64,000 nucleotides of DNA from JALZHR01 sp036388475. Its GTDB lineage: Bacteria; Acidobacteriota; Blastocatellia; Pyrinomonadales; Pyrinomonadaceae. The notes beneath the pieces were generated by a model. That model did no database searches. It was given only the letters and a program-made list of their open reading frames with translations, and was not told the origin of the DNA. A program made the position numbers and the translations under genes. Location of the stretch: the NCBI GenBank assembly GCA_036388475.1, contig DASVRT010000016.1, forward strand, positions 1-64,000, given 5' to 3'. How positions within the stretch are numbered: the first letter of the stretch is position 1; every line of letters begins with the position of its first letter. Positions 56,014-64,000 of the stretch are shown in pieces.

Positions 56014-57126
56014 ATGAAAATCAAATCAATCGAGCTTATCGAAATCAATTTGCCGCTCGTCCATTTTTTTGAAACGAGTTTTGGCAGAACCTACGAGCGA
56101 AGAATAATTTTAACGCGTCTCCGGGATGAATCGGGCGCGGAAGGCTGGGGCGAAGTGACCTGCGGCGAGACGCCTTCGTACAACGAGGAATGGACGGACG
56201 CGGCTTGGGTGACGCTGGAGAAAATTCTCGCGCCGATGACGATTGGCAGGCAAGTCGAATCGGCTTCGGAAATCTGGAATGTCCTGAAAAAAGTGCGCGG
56301 GCATAGGATGGCGAAAGCCGCGATTGAAACGGCTTGCTGGGATTTGGAAGCGAAAAAACGAGATGTGCCTTTATGGCAACATCTGGGCGGCACTAATCGG
56401 GAAATCGCGTGCGGCGTTTCCATCGGCATTCAGGATTCTATCGAACAGTTGTTTGAAAAGATTCAGACCGAGCTCGACGCCGGTTATCGACGAATCAAAA
56501 TAAAAATCGCGCCGCATTGGGATTACGAAATTATCCGCCGGGTGCGCGAAAAATTCGGCGATATTTTATTGATGGGCGACGCGAATTCGGCTTACTCGCT
56601 CGCCGACGTCCGTTTATTTAAACGAATGGACGCGTTCAATCTGATGATGTTCGAACAGCCTCTGGCGCACGACGATATGCTCGACCACGCGAAATTGCAG
56701 CGCGAAATCAAAACGCCGGTTTGTCTGGACGAGTCGGTAAAATCGCCCGAAGACGCGCGCAAAGCAATTGAAATCGGCGCGGGAAAAATCGTCAACGTCA
56801 AGCTCGGTCGCGTCGGCGGTCATTCTCAGGCAAAATCGGTCGAAGAAATCTGCCGCAATGCAAATATTCAGATTTGGTGCGGCGGAATGCTGGAATCGGG
56901 CATCGGCAGAGCGCATAATATCGCTATGTCCACGCTTGCCGGTTTTACTCTGCCGGGCGACGTTTCGGCATCGAAGCGCTACTGGCACGAAGACATTATC
57001 GAACCGGAAGTCGAAGTCACAGAAAACGGAACAATCATCGCGCCCGCAGCGCCGGGAATCGGCTTTGCCGTCAACCGCGGGCGAATCGACAAATTAACGG
57101 CGCGGCGACAAATCGTTAGAATTTAG
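56014..57126 (+). CDS. menC: o-Succinylbenzoate synthase-type enolase superfamily enzyme
   Basis: A 370-aa muconate-lactonizing-subgroup enolase. The catalytic set is complete: K162-x-K164 (RIKIKI), metal ligands D189, E214 and D239 (GDANSAY, FEQPL, CLDESV), and K263 in NVKLGRVGG. Overall look and the MLESGIGRAHNIAMSTL block fit the MenC/N-acylamino-acid racemase group. It could make o-succinylbenzoate for menaquinone or racemise N-acylamino acids; no other men gene is in the window. ATG at 56014 fits the family start (KIKSIELIEINLPL). No ribosome site is obvious. Confidence 0.88.
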   Translation: MKIKSIELIEINLPLVHFFETSFGRTYERRIILTRLRDESGAEGWGEVTCGETPSYNEEWTDAAWVTLEKILAPMTIGRQVESASEIWNVLKKVRGHRMAKAAIETACWDLEAKKRDVPLWQHLGGTNREIACGVSIGIQDSIEQLFEKIQTELDAGYRRIKIKIAPHWDYEIIRRVREKFGDILLMGDANSAYSLADVRLFKRMDAFNLMMFEQPLAHDDMLDHAKLQREIKTPVCLDESVKSPEDARKAIEIGAGKIVNVKLGRVGGHSQAKSVEEICRNANIQIWCGGMLESGIGRAHNIAMSTLAGFTLPGDVSASKRYWHEDIIEPEVEVTENGTIIAPAAPGIGFAVNRGRIDKLTARRQIVRI

Positions 57127-57159
57127 CTTTTCGACTTAAACAAGGGGAACTCAAACAGG

Positions 57160-59532
57160 ATGAACAGGGAAAGAGAAACGCGGAATGCAGGACGCGAAAC
57201 GCGGAAATTGCAATTCATCGTTCATCATTCATCGTTCATCATTTTTCTCTGTCTGCTTTTCCTCGCCGTTCCGGCAATTGCGCAAACTCTTTCCGGAACT
57301 GTCGCCGACGCGCAAAACGCGCCGATCGCGGGCGCAAACGTCTCTCTCGAAAATCAAAATAAAACGCTCGCTCAAACCGCAACCGACGCGGAAGGGAAAT
57401 TCTCCGTCTCCGCAAACAATGAAACGAATCTGATTTTAAAAATCACGGCGAAAGGCTTTGCCGTTTACGAAAAAAGCGTTCGCAAAAACGATTTCGACGC
57501 GCCTTTGACAATCGCTTTAGCGCCGCAAAACCTGCGCGCGGAAATCACCGTTTCCATCACGCAAACCGAAACTCGTTTGAGCGAAACTCCGGCGAGCGTC
57601 GTCGTTTTAACGCGCGAAAATCTGGACGCGACCGCCGCGCCGACCGTCGATGACGCCTTACGACAAATCGCCGGATTCGCCTTGTTTCGCCGCAGTTCGA
57701 GCCGGACGACGAATCCGACCGCGCAGGGCGCAAATTTTCGCGGCTTGGCGGGCAGCGGCGCGTCTCGCGCTTCGGTTCTGCTCGACGGAATTTCGATAAA
57801 CGACGCTTTCGGCGGTTGGACGTATTGGACGCGCGCCCCGAAATCCGCAATCGAGCAAATCGAAGCTTTGCGCGGCGGCGCGAGCGCGCTCTACGGCGAC
57901 GCGGCGCTGAGCGGCGCGATAAATTTACAGACCAAATCGACCGGCGAAAAACCGATTCTGCGTTTTGAAACTTCTGCCGGAACGCAAAACACGTTTGACG
58001 CGAATGTTTTCGGCGCATTCGGCAAAAACGGCTGGAATTTTTCGGCGTCGCTCGACGCTTTTAAAACTCGCGGCTACATTCCGATTGCGGAAACGGAGCG
58101 CGGCGCGGCGGATTTTTATGCGAACAGCCGTTATCAAAACGGTTTTCTGACATTGGAAAAACGCTTCCCGTCAAAACCGTCTGCGGCAGCGGGCGGGTTT
58201 TTTAATAACTCAAGAATCTTTCTGCGCGGAAATTTGTTTTCGGAAAATCGTCATAACGGGACGCGCCTGCAAACGAATCGCACGTATTTTCGACAAGCGG
58301 TTTTCGGCGCGGACTTTCCCGAAACGAAATTCGGCGCGTTTCAAATTCGCTCTTTTCTGGAAAAACAAATTTACGACCAGATTTTTTCGGGCGTTTCCGC
58401 CGACAGAAACACGGAAAATTTAACTCGCATTCAACGCGTTCCGTCGCAAGCTTCCGGCGCAAACCTTTTCTGGTCAAAGCCTTTCGGCAACCACGCGGTT
58501 TCGTCGGCGTTCGAGTTTCGCGAAGTGCGCGGCGCGAGCGACGAGACGATTTTTACAAACAATCGAGCGACTTCGCTGGTCGGCGCGGGCGGAAAAGAAC
58601 GCGCATTTTCCGTTTCGGCGCAGGATTTCTGGCGCGCGGGCGATAAATTAAATTTGAGCTTCGGCGCGAGATTCGACGCGTGGAAAAACGAGGACGCGAT
58701 TTCGGCGACGAGAAATTTAACGACGAATCAAACAACGGTCATCAACTTTTCGAATCGCAGTGAAAGCGCTTTCAGCCCGCATCTGGCGGCGCTTTATCGT
58801 CTGAACGAAAATTTTTCGCTTTACGCGGCGTTTTCCAAATCGTTTCGCGCGCCGACTTTGAACGAGCTTTATCGCGCTTTTCGCGTCGGAAACGTGCTGA
58901 CGCTGGCGAACGAAAATCTGAAATCCGAACGCGCCGACAATTTGGAAGGCGGAATAAATTTTACGCGCTTTTCCAGCCGTTTAAATTTGCGCGGAAATTT
59001 TTTCGTCGCGGAAGTTTCGCGTCCGGTGGTGAGCATAACTTTAAGCTCGACGCCGAACTTGATTACCAGACAGCGCCGGAATGTCGGCAAAACGCGGGCG
59101 CGCGGCTTGGAATTGGACGCGGAATTTTTGCTGCGGAAAGATTTGCGCTTTTCGGCGAGTTATCTGCTGGTCGATTCGCGCGTCATAGAATTTCCCGATA
59201 ATCCCGATTTAATCGGAAAATTTCTGCCGCAGGTTCCGCGCCGTCAACTGAATCTGCAAATGTTTTACCGCCCGCCGTCGCGTTTTTCTTTCGGCGCTCA
59301 GGCGAGAATTTCCGGCGCGCAGTTTGAAGACGATTTGAACAATTTGCGGCTGCGCCCGTTTTTTACGCTCGACGTTTTCGCGTCTTATCGTTTCGCCAAA
59401 AAAATCGAAATTTTTACGGCAGTCGAAAATGTTTTTAACAATCGCTACGACATCGGTTTAACGCCGAATCGAACGGTCGCCGCGCCGCGTTTTGCCCGCG
59501 TCGGCTTGCGTTTTGATTTGGGAAAAAGATAA
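57160..59532 (+). CDS. TonB-dependent receptor
   Basis: A 790-aa outer-membrane receptor. Signal peptide at about 22-42 (FIIFLCLLFLAVPAIAQ), a carboxypeptidase-regulatory-like domain (about 43-125, GTVADAQNAPIAGANVSLE), a plug domain (about 135-255, VLLDGISINDAFGG, EALRGGASALYGDAALSGAI) and a 22-strand barrel ending in GLRFDLGKR. Substrates are iron chelates, vitamin B12 or sugars; not decidable. The first 25 residues (arginine-rich, then IVHHSSF) are coded by repeat-like spacer DNA, with a 14-bp tandem duplication at 57214-57241, so the real N-terminus may start further in. Likely transcribed with the small gene 36 bp downstream. Confidence 0.92.
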   Translation: MNRERETRNAGRETRKLQFIVHHSSFIIFLCLLFLAVPAIAQTLSGTVADAQNAPIAGANVSLENQNKTLAQTATDAEGKFSVSANNETNLILKITAKGFAVYEKSVRKNDFDAPLTIALAPQNLRAEITVSITQTETRLSETPASVVVLTRENLDATAAPTVDDALRQIAGFALFRRSSSRTTNPTAQGANFRGLAGSGASRASVLLDGISINDAFGGWTYWTRAPKSAIEQIEALRGGASALYGDAALSGAINLQTKSTGEKPILRFETSAGTQNTFDANVFGAFGKNGWNFSASLDAFKTRGYIPIAETERGAADFYANSRYQNGFLTLEKRFPSKPSAAAGGFFNNSRIFLRGNLFSENRHNGTRLQTNRTYFRQAVFGADFPETKFGAFQIRSFLEKQIYDQIFSGVSADRNTENLTRIQRVPSQASGANLFWSKPFGNHAVSSAFEFREVRGASDETIFTNNRATSLVGAGGKERAFSVSAQDFWRAGDKLNLSFGARFDAWKNEDAISATRNLTTNQTTVINFSNRSESAFSPHLAALYRLNENFSLYAAFSKSFRAPTLNELYRAFRVGNVLTLANENLKSERADNLEGGINFTRFSSRLNLRGNFFVAEVSRPVVSITLSSTPNLITRQRRNVGKTRARGLELDAEFLLRKDLRFSASYLLVDSRVIEFPDNPDLIGKFLPQVPRRQLNLQMFYRPPSRFSFGAQARISGAQFEDDLNNLRLRPFFTLDVFASYRFAKKIEIFTAVENVFNNRYDIGLTPNRTVAAPRFARVGLRFDLGKR
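57214..57241 (+). repeat. Tandem 14-bp duplication inside the TonB receptor leader
   Basis: Two exact copies of TTCATCGTTCATCA (57214-57227 and 57228-57241) encode part of the signal peptide's n-region. Spacer-like repeats of this kind are otherwise intergenic in this window. Confidence 0.8.
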
Positions 59533-59568
59533 GTTTAATATTTTGTGACGGAAGGAAAAGAAATCTAT

Positions 59569-60003
59569 ATGAGAGCTGCATCAGTTTTTGCGATGTTTCT
59601 TTTATTGATTTTAGCCGTTCGGACATCGGCTCAAACAAATCAATCCGAACAAATTCCGGCTCTCTCATACGACGCGCTGATGCGGAATAAAGATGCGTAT
59701 TTAGGGAAAACCGTCCGCGTTAAATCATTCTGGATTTACGGTTTTGAATGGAGTTTTTTCTGCGGCGCGTCCGATTGTCAAAGCCGTAAGTCGGAAACCT
59801 GGGTCGAATTTATCGACGAAGACGATTTGTGCAAAGGCTCGAAAGGAAAATTAAAAAAGGGAAGCGGCAAATATTTTGATAATAAAGCCGAAGTCGTCTT
59901 CGTCGGAAAATTGTTGAGCGGCAGATTTGGACATATGAGCGCTTATGATTATCAGTTTACAGTCGGTTGTGTGGAAAAATTAAAGAAATTAAAAGTTGAT
60001 TAA
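59569..60003 (+). CDS. Small secreted protein of unknown function
   Basis: A 144-aa protein with a signal peptide (MRAASVFAMFLLLILAVRTS, then AQT). The mature part has YDALMRNKDAYLGKTVRVKS near its N-terminus, an OB-fold-like start, four cysteines (FFCGASDC, LCKG, VGCVEK) and charged Lys-rich stretches. No family name is certain. ATG at 59569 with GGAAGGAAAAG upstream is preferred over the GTG at 59545. It overlaps nothing and ends five bases before the EttA start. Confidence 0.75.
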   Translation: MRAASVFAMFLLLILAVRTSAQTNQSEQIPALSYDALMRNKDAYLGKTVRVKSFWIYGFEWSFFCGASDCQSRKSETWVEFIDEDDLCKGSKGKLKKGSGKYFDNKAEVVFVGKLLSGRFGHMSAYDYQFTVGCVEKLKKLKVD

Positions 60004-60007
60004 AGTA

Positions 60008-61699
60008 ATGAGCAATAATAACGAACCAAATAAAATTATTTTCTCGATGGTCAAGGTCAGCAAGTTTTACGACAAAAAGCCTGTCCTGAAAGACATCTAT
60101 CTATCGTTTTTTTACGGCGCGAAAATCGGCGTTCTCGGTCTGAACGGGTCGGGAAAATCTTCGCTTTTGCGGATTATCGCCGGAGCGGACAAGGAATTTA
60201 ACGGCGAAGTCGTTTTCTCGAAAGGCTATTCGGTCGGCTATCTCGAACAGGAGCCGAAGCTGGACGAATCGAAAACCGTCCGGCAAATTGTCGAAGAAGC
60301 CGTGCAGGGAACGGTCGATTTATTAAAAGAGTTTGAAGAAATCAACCTGAAATTCGCCGAGCCGATGACCGACGACGAAATGAACGCGCTCATCGAACGC
60401 CAGGGCGAAGTGCAGGAAAAGCTCGACGCTTCGGACGCCTGGGATTTGGATTCGCGTCTGGAAATGGCGATGGACGCGCTGCGCTGCCCGCCGCCCGAAA
60501 CATTGATTAAAACACTCTCCGGCGGCGAAAAACGTCGCGTCGCGCTGTGTCGTTTGTTATTGCAAAAGCCGGATATTTTGCTGCTGGACGAGCCGACGAA
60601 TCACCTGGACGCGGAAACCGTCGCGTGGCTCGAACAGCATCTGCAAAAATACGAAGGAACGATTATCGCCGTCACGCACGACCGTTATTTTCTCGATAAC
60701 GTCGCGGGCTGGATTCTGGAATTAGACCGCGGCGAGGGAATTCCGTGGAAGGGAAATTATTCGTCGTGGCTGGAGCAGAAACAAAATCGCCTGGCGCAGG
60801 AGCAAAAAACCGAGGACAAACGGCAGAAAACTCTGGAAAGAGAATTGGAATGGATTCGGATGTCGCCGAAAGGTCGGCACGCGAAATCGAAGGCGCGCAT
60901 CAACGATTACGAGCAGATGGTCGCCGAAGGCAGCGAAAAACGCGCCGAGGATTTGGAAATTTTTATTCCGCCGGGCGAGCGTCTCGGCGATATAGTGATT
61001 GAAGCGCACGGAGTTTCTAAAGCTTACGGCGAGAAACTGCTGTTTGAAAACCTCGAATTCAGCTTGCCGCGCGGCGGAATCGTCGGCGTTATCGGTCCGA
61101 ACGGCGCGGGCAAAACGACGCTTTTTCGTCTGATTACCGAGCAGGACGCGGCGGACGCCGGAACTTTTAAAGTCGGCGAGACCGTGAAGCTCGGCTACGT
61201 TGACCAATCGCGCGATTCGCTGAACGCCGACAAAACTATTTTCGACGAGATTTCGGACGGTTTGGACCTCGTTCAGCTCGGCAGGCGCGAGATGAATTCG
61301 CGCGCGTATGTTTCGCGTTTTAATTTTTCGGGTTCCGACCAGCAAAAACGCGTCGGAATGCTTTCGGGCGGCGAAAGAAACCGAGTGCATCTGGCGAAAA
61401 TGCTGAAGTCGGGCGCGAACGTCATTTTGCTGGACGAACCGACCAACGATTTGGACGTCAACACGATGCGCGCGCTCGAAGAAGCGCTGGAAAATTTTGC
61501 CGGCTGCGCCGTCGTCATCAGCCACGACCGATGGTTTCTGGACAGGATTGCGACGCACATTCTGGCGTTTGAAGGCGATTCGAAAGTCGTGTATTTCGAC
61601 GGCAATTACAGCGAATACGAAGCCGACAAAAAACGCCGTCTCGGACACGACGCCGACCAGCCGCACCGCATTAAATACCGCAGCCTGACGCGGGCGTGA
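60008..61699 (+). CDS. ettA: Energy-dependent translational throttle protein EttA (ABC-F)
   Basis: A 563-aa ABC-F protein with two ATPase domains, each complete. Domain 1 has LNGSGKSS, LSGGEKRR and LLLDEPTNHLD; domain 2 has GPNGAGKTT, LSGGERNR and ILLDEPTNDLD. The interdomain linker (about 240-325) is basic with MSPKGRHAKSKARINDYEQM, the P-site tRNA-interaction motif of EttA. It binds the ribosomal E site and gates early translation according to ATP/ADP. ATG at 60008 is chosen; the frame is open slightly upstream to 59996. Confidence 0.96.
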   Translation: MSNNNEPNKIIFSMVKVSKFYDKKPVLKDIYLSFFYGAKIGVLGLNGSGKSSLLRIIAGADKEFNGEVVFSKGYSVGYLEQEPKLDESKTVRQIVEEAVQGTVDLLKEFEEINLKFAEPMTDDEMNALIERQGEVQEKLDASDAWDLDSRLEMAMDALRCPPPETLIKTLSGGEKRRVALCRLLLQKPDILLLDEPTNHLDAETVAWLEQHLQKYEGTIIAVTHDRYFLDNVAGWILELDRGEGIPWKGNYSSWLEQKQNRLAQEQKTEDKRQKTLERELEWIRMSPKGRHAKSKARINDYEQMVAEGSEKRAEDLEIFIPPGERLGDIVIEAHGVSKAYGEKLLFENLEFSLPRGGIVGVIGPNGAGKTTLFRLITEQDAADAGTFKVGETVKLGYVDQSRDSLNADKTIFDEISDGLDLVQLGRREMNSRAYVSRFNFSGSDQQKRVGMLSGGERNRVHLAKMLKSGANVILLDEPTNDLDVNTMRALEEALENFAGCAVVISHDRWFLDRIATHILAFEGDSKVVYFDGNYSEYEADKKRRLGHDADQPHRIKYRSLTRA

Positions 61700-61713
61700 G
61701 ATGAATAAAAGAA

Positions 61714-61776
61714 AGTTTTGAGTTTTGAATTTTGAGTTTTGAATTGGTCAAAATCCGTAATTCAAAACTCAAAACT
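61714..61776. repeat. 18-bp perfect inverted repeat after ettA
   Basis: AGTTTTGAGTTTTGAATT at 61714-61731 is the reverse complement of 61759-61776. The left side holds a second tandem copy of the TTTTGAGTTTTGAATT word. It lies just past the ettA stop and may end that transcript; as a palindromic spacer it belongs with the other dispersed spacer repeats. Confidence 0.7.
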
Positions 61777-61859
61777 ATTTCATCTCTTTTCTCCAATCCC
61801 GATTCGTGCTAACCTGTTGCCGCAAGTTTCTATCCGTCTTGGGCTTTCCCCGAATCTAA

Positions 61860-62690
61860 ATGAAAATTTTTTCCGCCGCTTTGAAAGCATCAGTTTTGCT
61901 TTTCGGCATTTCATTCGTTTTTTCCGCTTGCGGCACCCGCCTCGAAAATCAGGCAAATGCGGCTGACGTTTCGCCGTCCCTTTCCGTTAAGGCGGCTGAA
62001 CAAACTCCGGTTCAGGCAAATTCAAATCGGGAAAATTCAAATTCCGCTACGCCGCAGCCGCCCGATACGCAAGCCGAAATTCTCGACGACCGAAACAAAA
62101 CCACAAATGCCGAAATCGGCGATTTCGATTTTAGAAATTACATTTACCCGCTGCCGCGCGGCTGGCAGGACGATGACGGCAAAGACGCCGTTCTGGAAGA
62201 CGGCGAGCGGCGAATGGCGGAAAAGCGCATCGGGTTATCTTATGTGACGACCAGATACGGAGACGTTACGGGTGACGGCTCGGACGAGGCTTTCGTGATT
62301 CTGAAAATCGTCACGGCGGGTTCGGCGATTCCGCAAATCGTCTATGTTTTTACGTGGAAAGCCGAAAAGCCGGAACTAATCTGGCATTTTCGCACGGGCG
62401 ACCGCGCCGACGGCGGCTTGAAAAACATCTACGCTGAAAACGGAAAATTCGTGATAGAGATTTACGGGCAAGACCGATACATTCTGGGCGGCGTCGAAAC
62501 GATGAAAATCATCGGCGACGAAGAACAGCTCTGCTGCCCGACGCATTGGACGCGCGCCGGCTATGAATGGAACGGAAGCGAGTTTCGGATGCAGGGCAAA
62601 CGGCTGACTTTTTCCGTCGCGGACAGAAACGCGCCGCCGGTGGAAAACAAAAACGAGATTTTGGAAAAACAAAAGAACGCGAAAAAATAG
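61860..62690 (+). CDS. Lipoprotein of unknown function
   Basis: A 276-aa protein with a lipoprotein signal: hydrophobic segment and lipobox FSAC with Cys at 24. An Asn/Gln/Pro-rich linker follows, then a folded domain from about 85 on: FDFRNYIYPLPRGWQDDDGK, GDVTGDGSDEAFVILKIV (an EF-hand-like D-G-D-G-S-D-E loop) and LCCPTHWTRAGYEWNG near the C-terminus. No family is recognised. Proteins of this shape are often outer-membrane-anchored. No strong ribosome site. Confidence 0.75.
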   Translation: MKIFSAALKASVLLFGISFVFSACGTRLENQANAADVSPSLSVKAAEQTPVQANSNRENSNSATPQPPDTQAEILDDRNKTTNAEIGDFDFRNYIYPLPRGWQDDDGKDAVLEDGERRMAEKRIGLSYVTTRYGDVTGDGSDEAFVILKIVTAGSAIPQIVYVFTWKAEKPELIWHFRTGDRADGGLKNIYAENGKFVIEIYGQDRYILGGVETMKIIGDEEQLCCPTHWTRAGYEWNGSEFRMQGKRLTFSVADRNAPPVENKNEILEKQKNAKK

Positions 62691-62728
62691 AGGTTTCCGA
62701 TTATCAACACCGCTTTTTCAAAAACACT

Positions 62729-62774
62729 ACGAAATAGACACTTTTAGCGCAAAGCAGTCAGATGTCTATTTCGT
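62729..62774. terminator. Bidirectional terminator between lipoprotein and convergent gene
   Basis: Perfect 12-bp inverted repeat: 62729-62740 with 62763-62774, 22-nt loop. It lies between the lipoprotein stop and the last codons of the opposite gene, which it slightly overlaps. The orientation suits both transcripts. Confidence 0.65.
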
Positions 62775-63065
62775 CTTTATAAAGCCGGCGCGGCGGCGCG
62801 CGTTTTCCCAATTTTTATGAAAGTCGGCTTCCTGTTCTGCGGTCAAAACGTGCCCGTCCGTTTTATCAATCAAGACGGTTATCGCGCCCGGCGACCAGCC
62901 TTCGTTAATCAGCTTTGGAATATCGGCGGTAAAAGTCCAGACCGATTCATTTTCACGCGCCAGACGAACTTCCTCGACTTCCGATTCGGTCAGCGCCGGG
63001 TCGGCGTCGATAATCTTTTTCACTTCCTTTCGAGCGGTGTTTTGCGCTTCATTTAAATCAAACAT
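62766..63065 (-). CDS. Small acidic hypothetical protein
   Basis: A 99-aa soluble protein. Sequence is helical then beta: EAQNTARKEVKKIIDADPAL, VWTFTADIPKLINEGWSPG and AITVLIDKTDGHVLTAEQEA. The second half (a strand pair with DKTDGHVL) recalls PepSY-like or immunity-type small folds, but no family is certain. The neighbour upstream on the same strand is another small unknown gene. Confidence 0.65.
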   Translation of the reverse strand: MFDLNEAQNTARKEVKKIIDADPALTESEVEEVRLARENESVWTFTADIPKLINEGWSPGAITVLIDKTDGHVLTAEQEADFHKNWENARRRAGFIKTK

Positions 63066-63129
63066 ATTGCTTGTTTCAGAAAAACCGGCGTTCGAGTTGC
63101 GATAAAATCCGCCAGATTATAAAAGGCGT

Positions 63130-63381
63130 TTATTTATGAAGAATGCTGAATTGATGATTATTCGGCAGGTCGCAGTGATTTTTAAACTTCTGCACAATGG
63201 TTGAAACATCAATTATTTTATCGTTGAGAATATGAATCGTATTAGTCTCATTATCAAAGGCGGCAAGCGAAGTTTGCTCTCCGACGACGCTTAACAAATC
63301 CTGCATTTCCATAAACGGCATATCGGTTTTTTCCATCCCTGTTCCGATGCGCCCGGTGACTTTGTAAATTCTGTAAATCAT
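63130..63381 (-). CDS. Small hypothetical protein
   Basis: An 83-aa protein with no signal peptide (MIYRIYKVTGRIGTG, then an FDNETNTIHILNDKIIDVS segment). No family recognised. AAGGAA upstream supports the ATG. It is 64 bp upstream of the acidic gene on the same strand and might share its transcript. Confidence 0.6.
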   Translation of the reverse strand: MIYRIYKVTGRIGTGMEKTDMPFMEMQDLLSVVGEQTSLAAFDNETNTIHILNDKIIDVSTIVQKFKNHCDLPNNHQFSILHK

Positions 63382-63568
63382 TTTTTTATTTCCTTATTTA
63401 TTTAAAACTATTAGTTTCCTTTTAGCTTTGATGTCAACTATCGCATATTTTGCTCAGAATTCTTACGCTTAAAGACTTATCCGCCAAGCACTTTTTTCTC
63501 AAAGCTGTTTAAACTCGTCGCAAAATCGGATTTCAAAGAAGTTTTTGGTGCTTTATATTATAAAGTTC

Positions 63569-63597
63569 TTGACAAACAATACAACTTAATATAAATT
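63569..63597 (+). promoter_or_regulatory. Promoter of the truncated last gene, close to its start codon
   Basis: TTGACA at 63569-63574 followed by TATAAA (63590-63595, 15 bp) or TAAATT (63592-63597, 17 bp). The expected start of transcription is within a few bases of the ATG at 63607, so the mRNA leader would be very short or absent. Confidence 0.55.
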
Positions 63598-63606
63598 TCA
63601 AGACAT

Positions 63607-64000
63607 ATGGCGAAGATTCAGGCGCTACGCAAAGAAGAAACCGAGACAAACCAGCCGGTCAACATCGGCGACCGGGCATTCGATAACCTGCGGTTTATCC
63701 GCGAAACGATGGAGCGCTCGACGCATTTTACGGCGGTTCCCGGATACGGCGGAATTTTTATGGGCTTGACGGCGATTGCCGCGAGCGCGATTGCCTTTAA
63801 TCAATCGACCATCAGGGATTGGCTTTTAGTCTGGCTGACCGAAGCGGTGCTGGCTTTCGCCATCGGGCTTTTTGCGATGTGGCAGAAATCGAAAATTGCC
63901 AAGCTGCCGCTCACCAGCGCGCCCGCCCGAAAATTTGCGCTCGGATTTCTGCCGTCTTTGCTGTGCGGCGTCATTTTGACGCTCGGACTGTGGCGATTCG
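63607..64000 (+). CDS. Membrane protein, incomplete at window end
   Basis: 131 codons are visible from ATG at 63607, open to the window edge. A hydrophilic start (GDRAFDNLRFIRETMERS) is followed by three hydrophobic helices: GYGGIFMGLTAIAASAIA, WLTEAVLAFAIGLFAMW and FALGFLPSLLCGVILTLGLW. The 5' part has no ribosome site but a promoter very close by. Function unknown. Confidence 0.7.
   Translation, partial: MAKIQALRKEETETNQPVNIGDRAFDNLRFIRETMERSTHFTAVPGYGGIFMGLTAIAASAIAFNQSTIRDWLLVWLTEAVLAFAIGLFAMWQKSKIAKLPLTSAPARKFALGFLPSLLCGVILTLGLWRF

Noticed and set aside
60722..61666. 314-codon open frame on the minus strand opposite ettA
   Set aside because: It lies wholly inside a complete EttA gene, reads as basic low-complexity protein, and follows from codon bias of the real gene.
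1..64000. CRISPR array, tRNA or rRNA genes
   Set aside because: No regularly spaced repeats with unique spacers were seen. The two direct-repeat arrays are short and irregular, and no tRNA-like cloverleaf or rRNA segment was noticed by eye.

Overview
The window looks like the chromosome of a Gram-negative, moderate-GC bacterium. It has a TonB-dependent receptor, signal-peptide lipoproteins and outer-membrane barrels, many hybrid histidine kinases, a sigma-54 activator and very large surface-type proteins. An RHS protein with an embedded DUF4214 block, a SUF operon padded with small enzymes, and short spacer repeats between genes would fit Acidobacteriota, class Blastocatellia. That placement is an inference from gene style; no rRNA or tRNA gene is present to settle it.

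Region 1 (about 0.7-20.3 kb, all minus strand) is accessory. An RHS-repeat protein (2085 aa) has its own good promoter and terminator. Upstream of it lies a 3295-aa protein I cannot assign to a family, preceded by two paralogous proteins of about 250 aa and, at the head, a small sigma-70 family factor. None of the three structural proteins has a signal peptide. The order sigma factor, paralog, paralog, giant protein suggests a dedicated and possibly undescribed system.

Region 2 (21.1-30.2 kb) is a signal-transduction cluster. Three plus-strand genes encode a receiver-kinase, a receiver-HD-GYP protein with a degenerate metal site, and a PAS-GAF-kinase-receiver hybrid. They converge on a minus-strand pair encoding a CHASE3 kinase with two receivers and an Hpt domain, and a double-receiver regulator.

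Region 3 (30.9-37.0 kb) is a fimbria-like export cassette: a secreted subunit, a PapD-like chaperone, and an outer-membrane protein joining a pilus-type N-terminal domain, a beta-barrel and three SdrD-like domains. An exact sigma-54 promoter precedes the subunit gene, a hairpin separates subunit from chaperone, and an NtrC-type activator gene converges on the cassette.

Region 4 (37.1-38.7 kb) is a short AT-rich patch with a truncated DUF3732-type ATPase, two overlapping unknown ORFs and an SH3-like protein; it looks acquired and decaying.

Region 5 (38.8-49.8 kb) is a long plus-strand SUF iron-sulfur operon. It runs from an Rrf2/IscR-like regulator through sufB, sufC, sufD, sufS and sufU, with small metabolic and membrane genes between them, a zinc-ribbon gene plus its nonsense-mutated paralog, and a truncated haemoglobin.

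Region 6 (50.0-64.0 kb) holds glycosylation genes (GT-C membrane protein, GT2 transferase, atypical SDR, methyltransferase), a secreted VWA protein, an o-succinylbenzoate synthase-type enolase, a TonB-dependent receptor, the ABC-F protein EttA, a lipoprotein, two small unknown proteins and the start of a membrane protein cut by the window end.

Dispersed short repeats recur in the spacers: two direct-repeat arrays like IS ends, hairpins built on ACAGGATA, and palindromic spacer motifs. Some of this spacer-type DNA appears to have been taken into the coding sequences of sufD and the TonB receptor.
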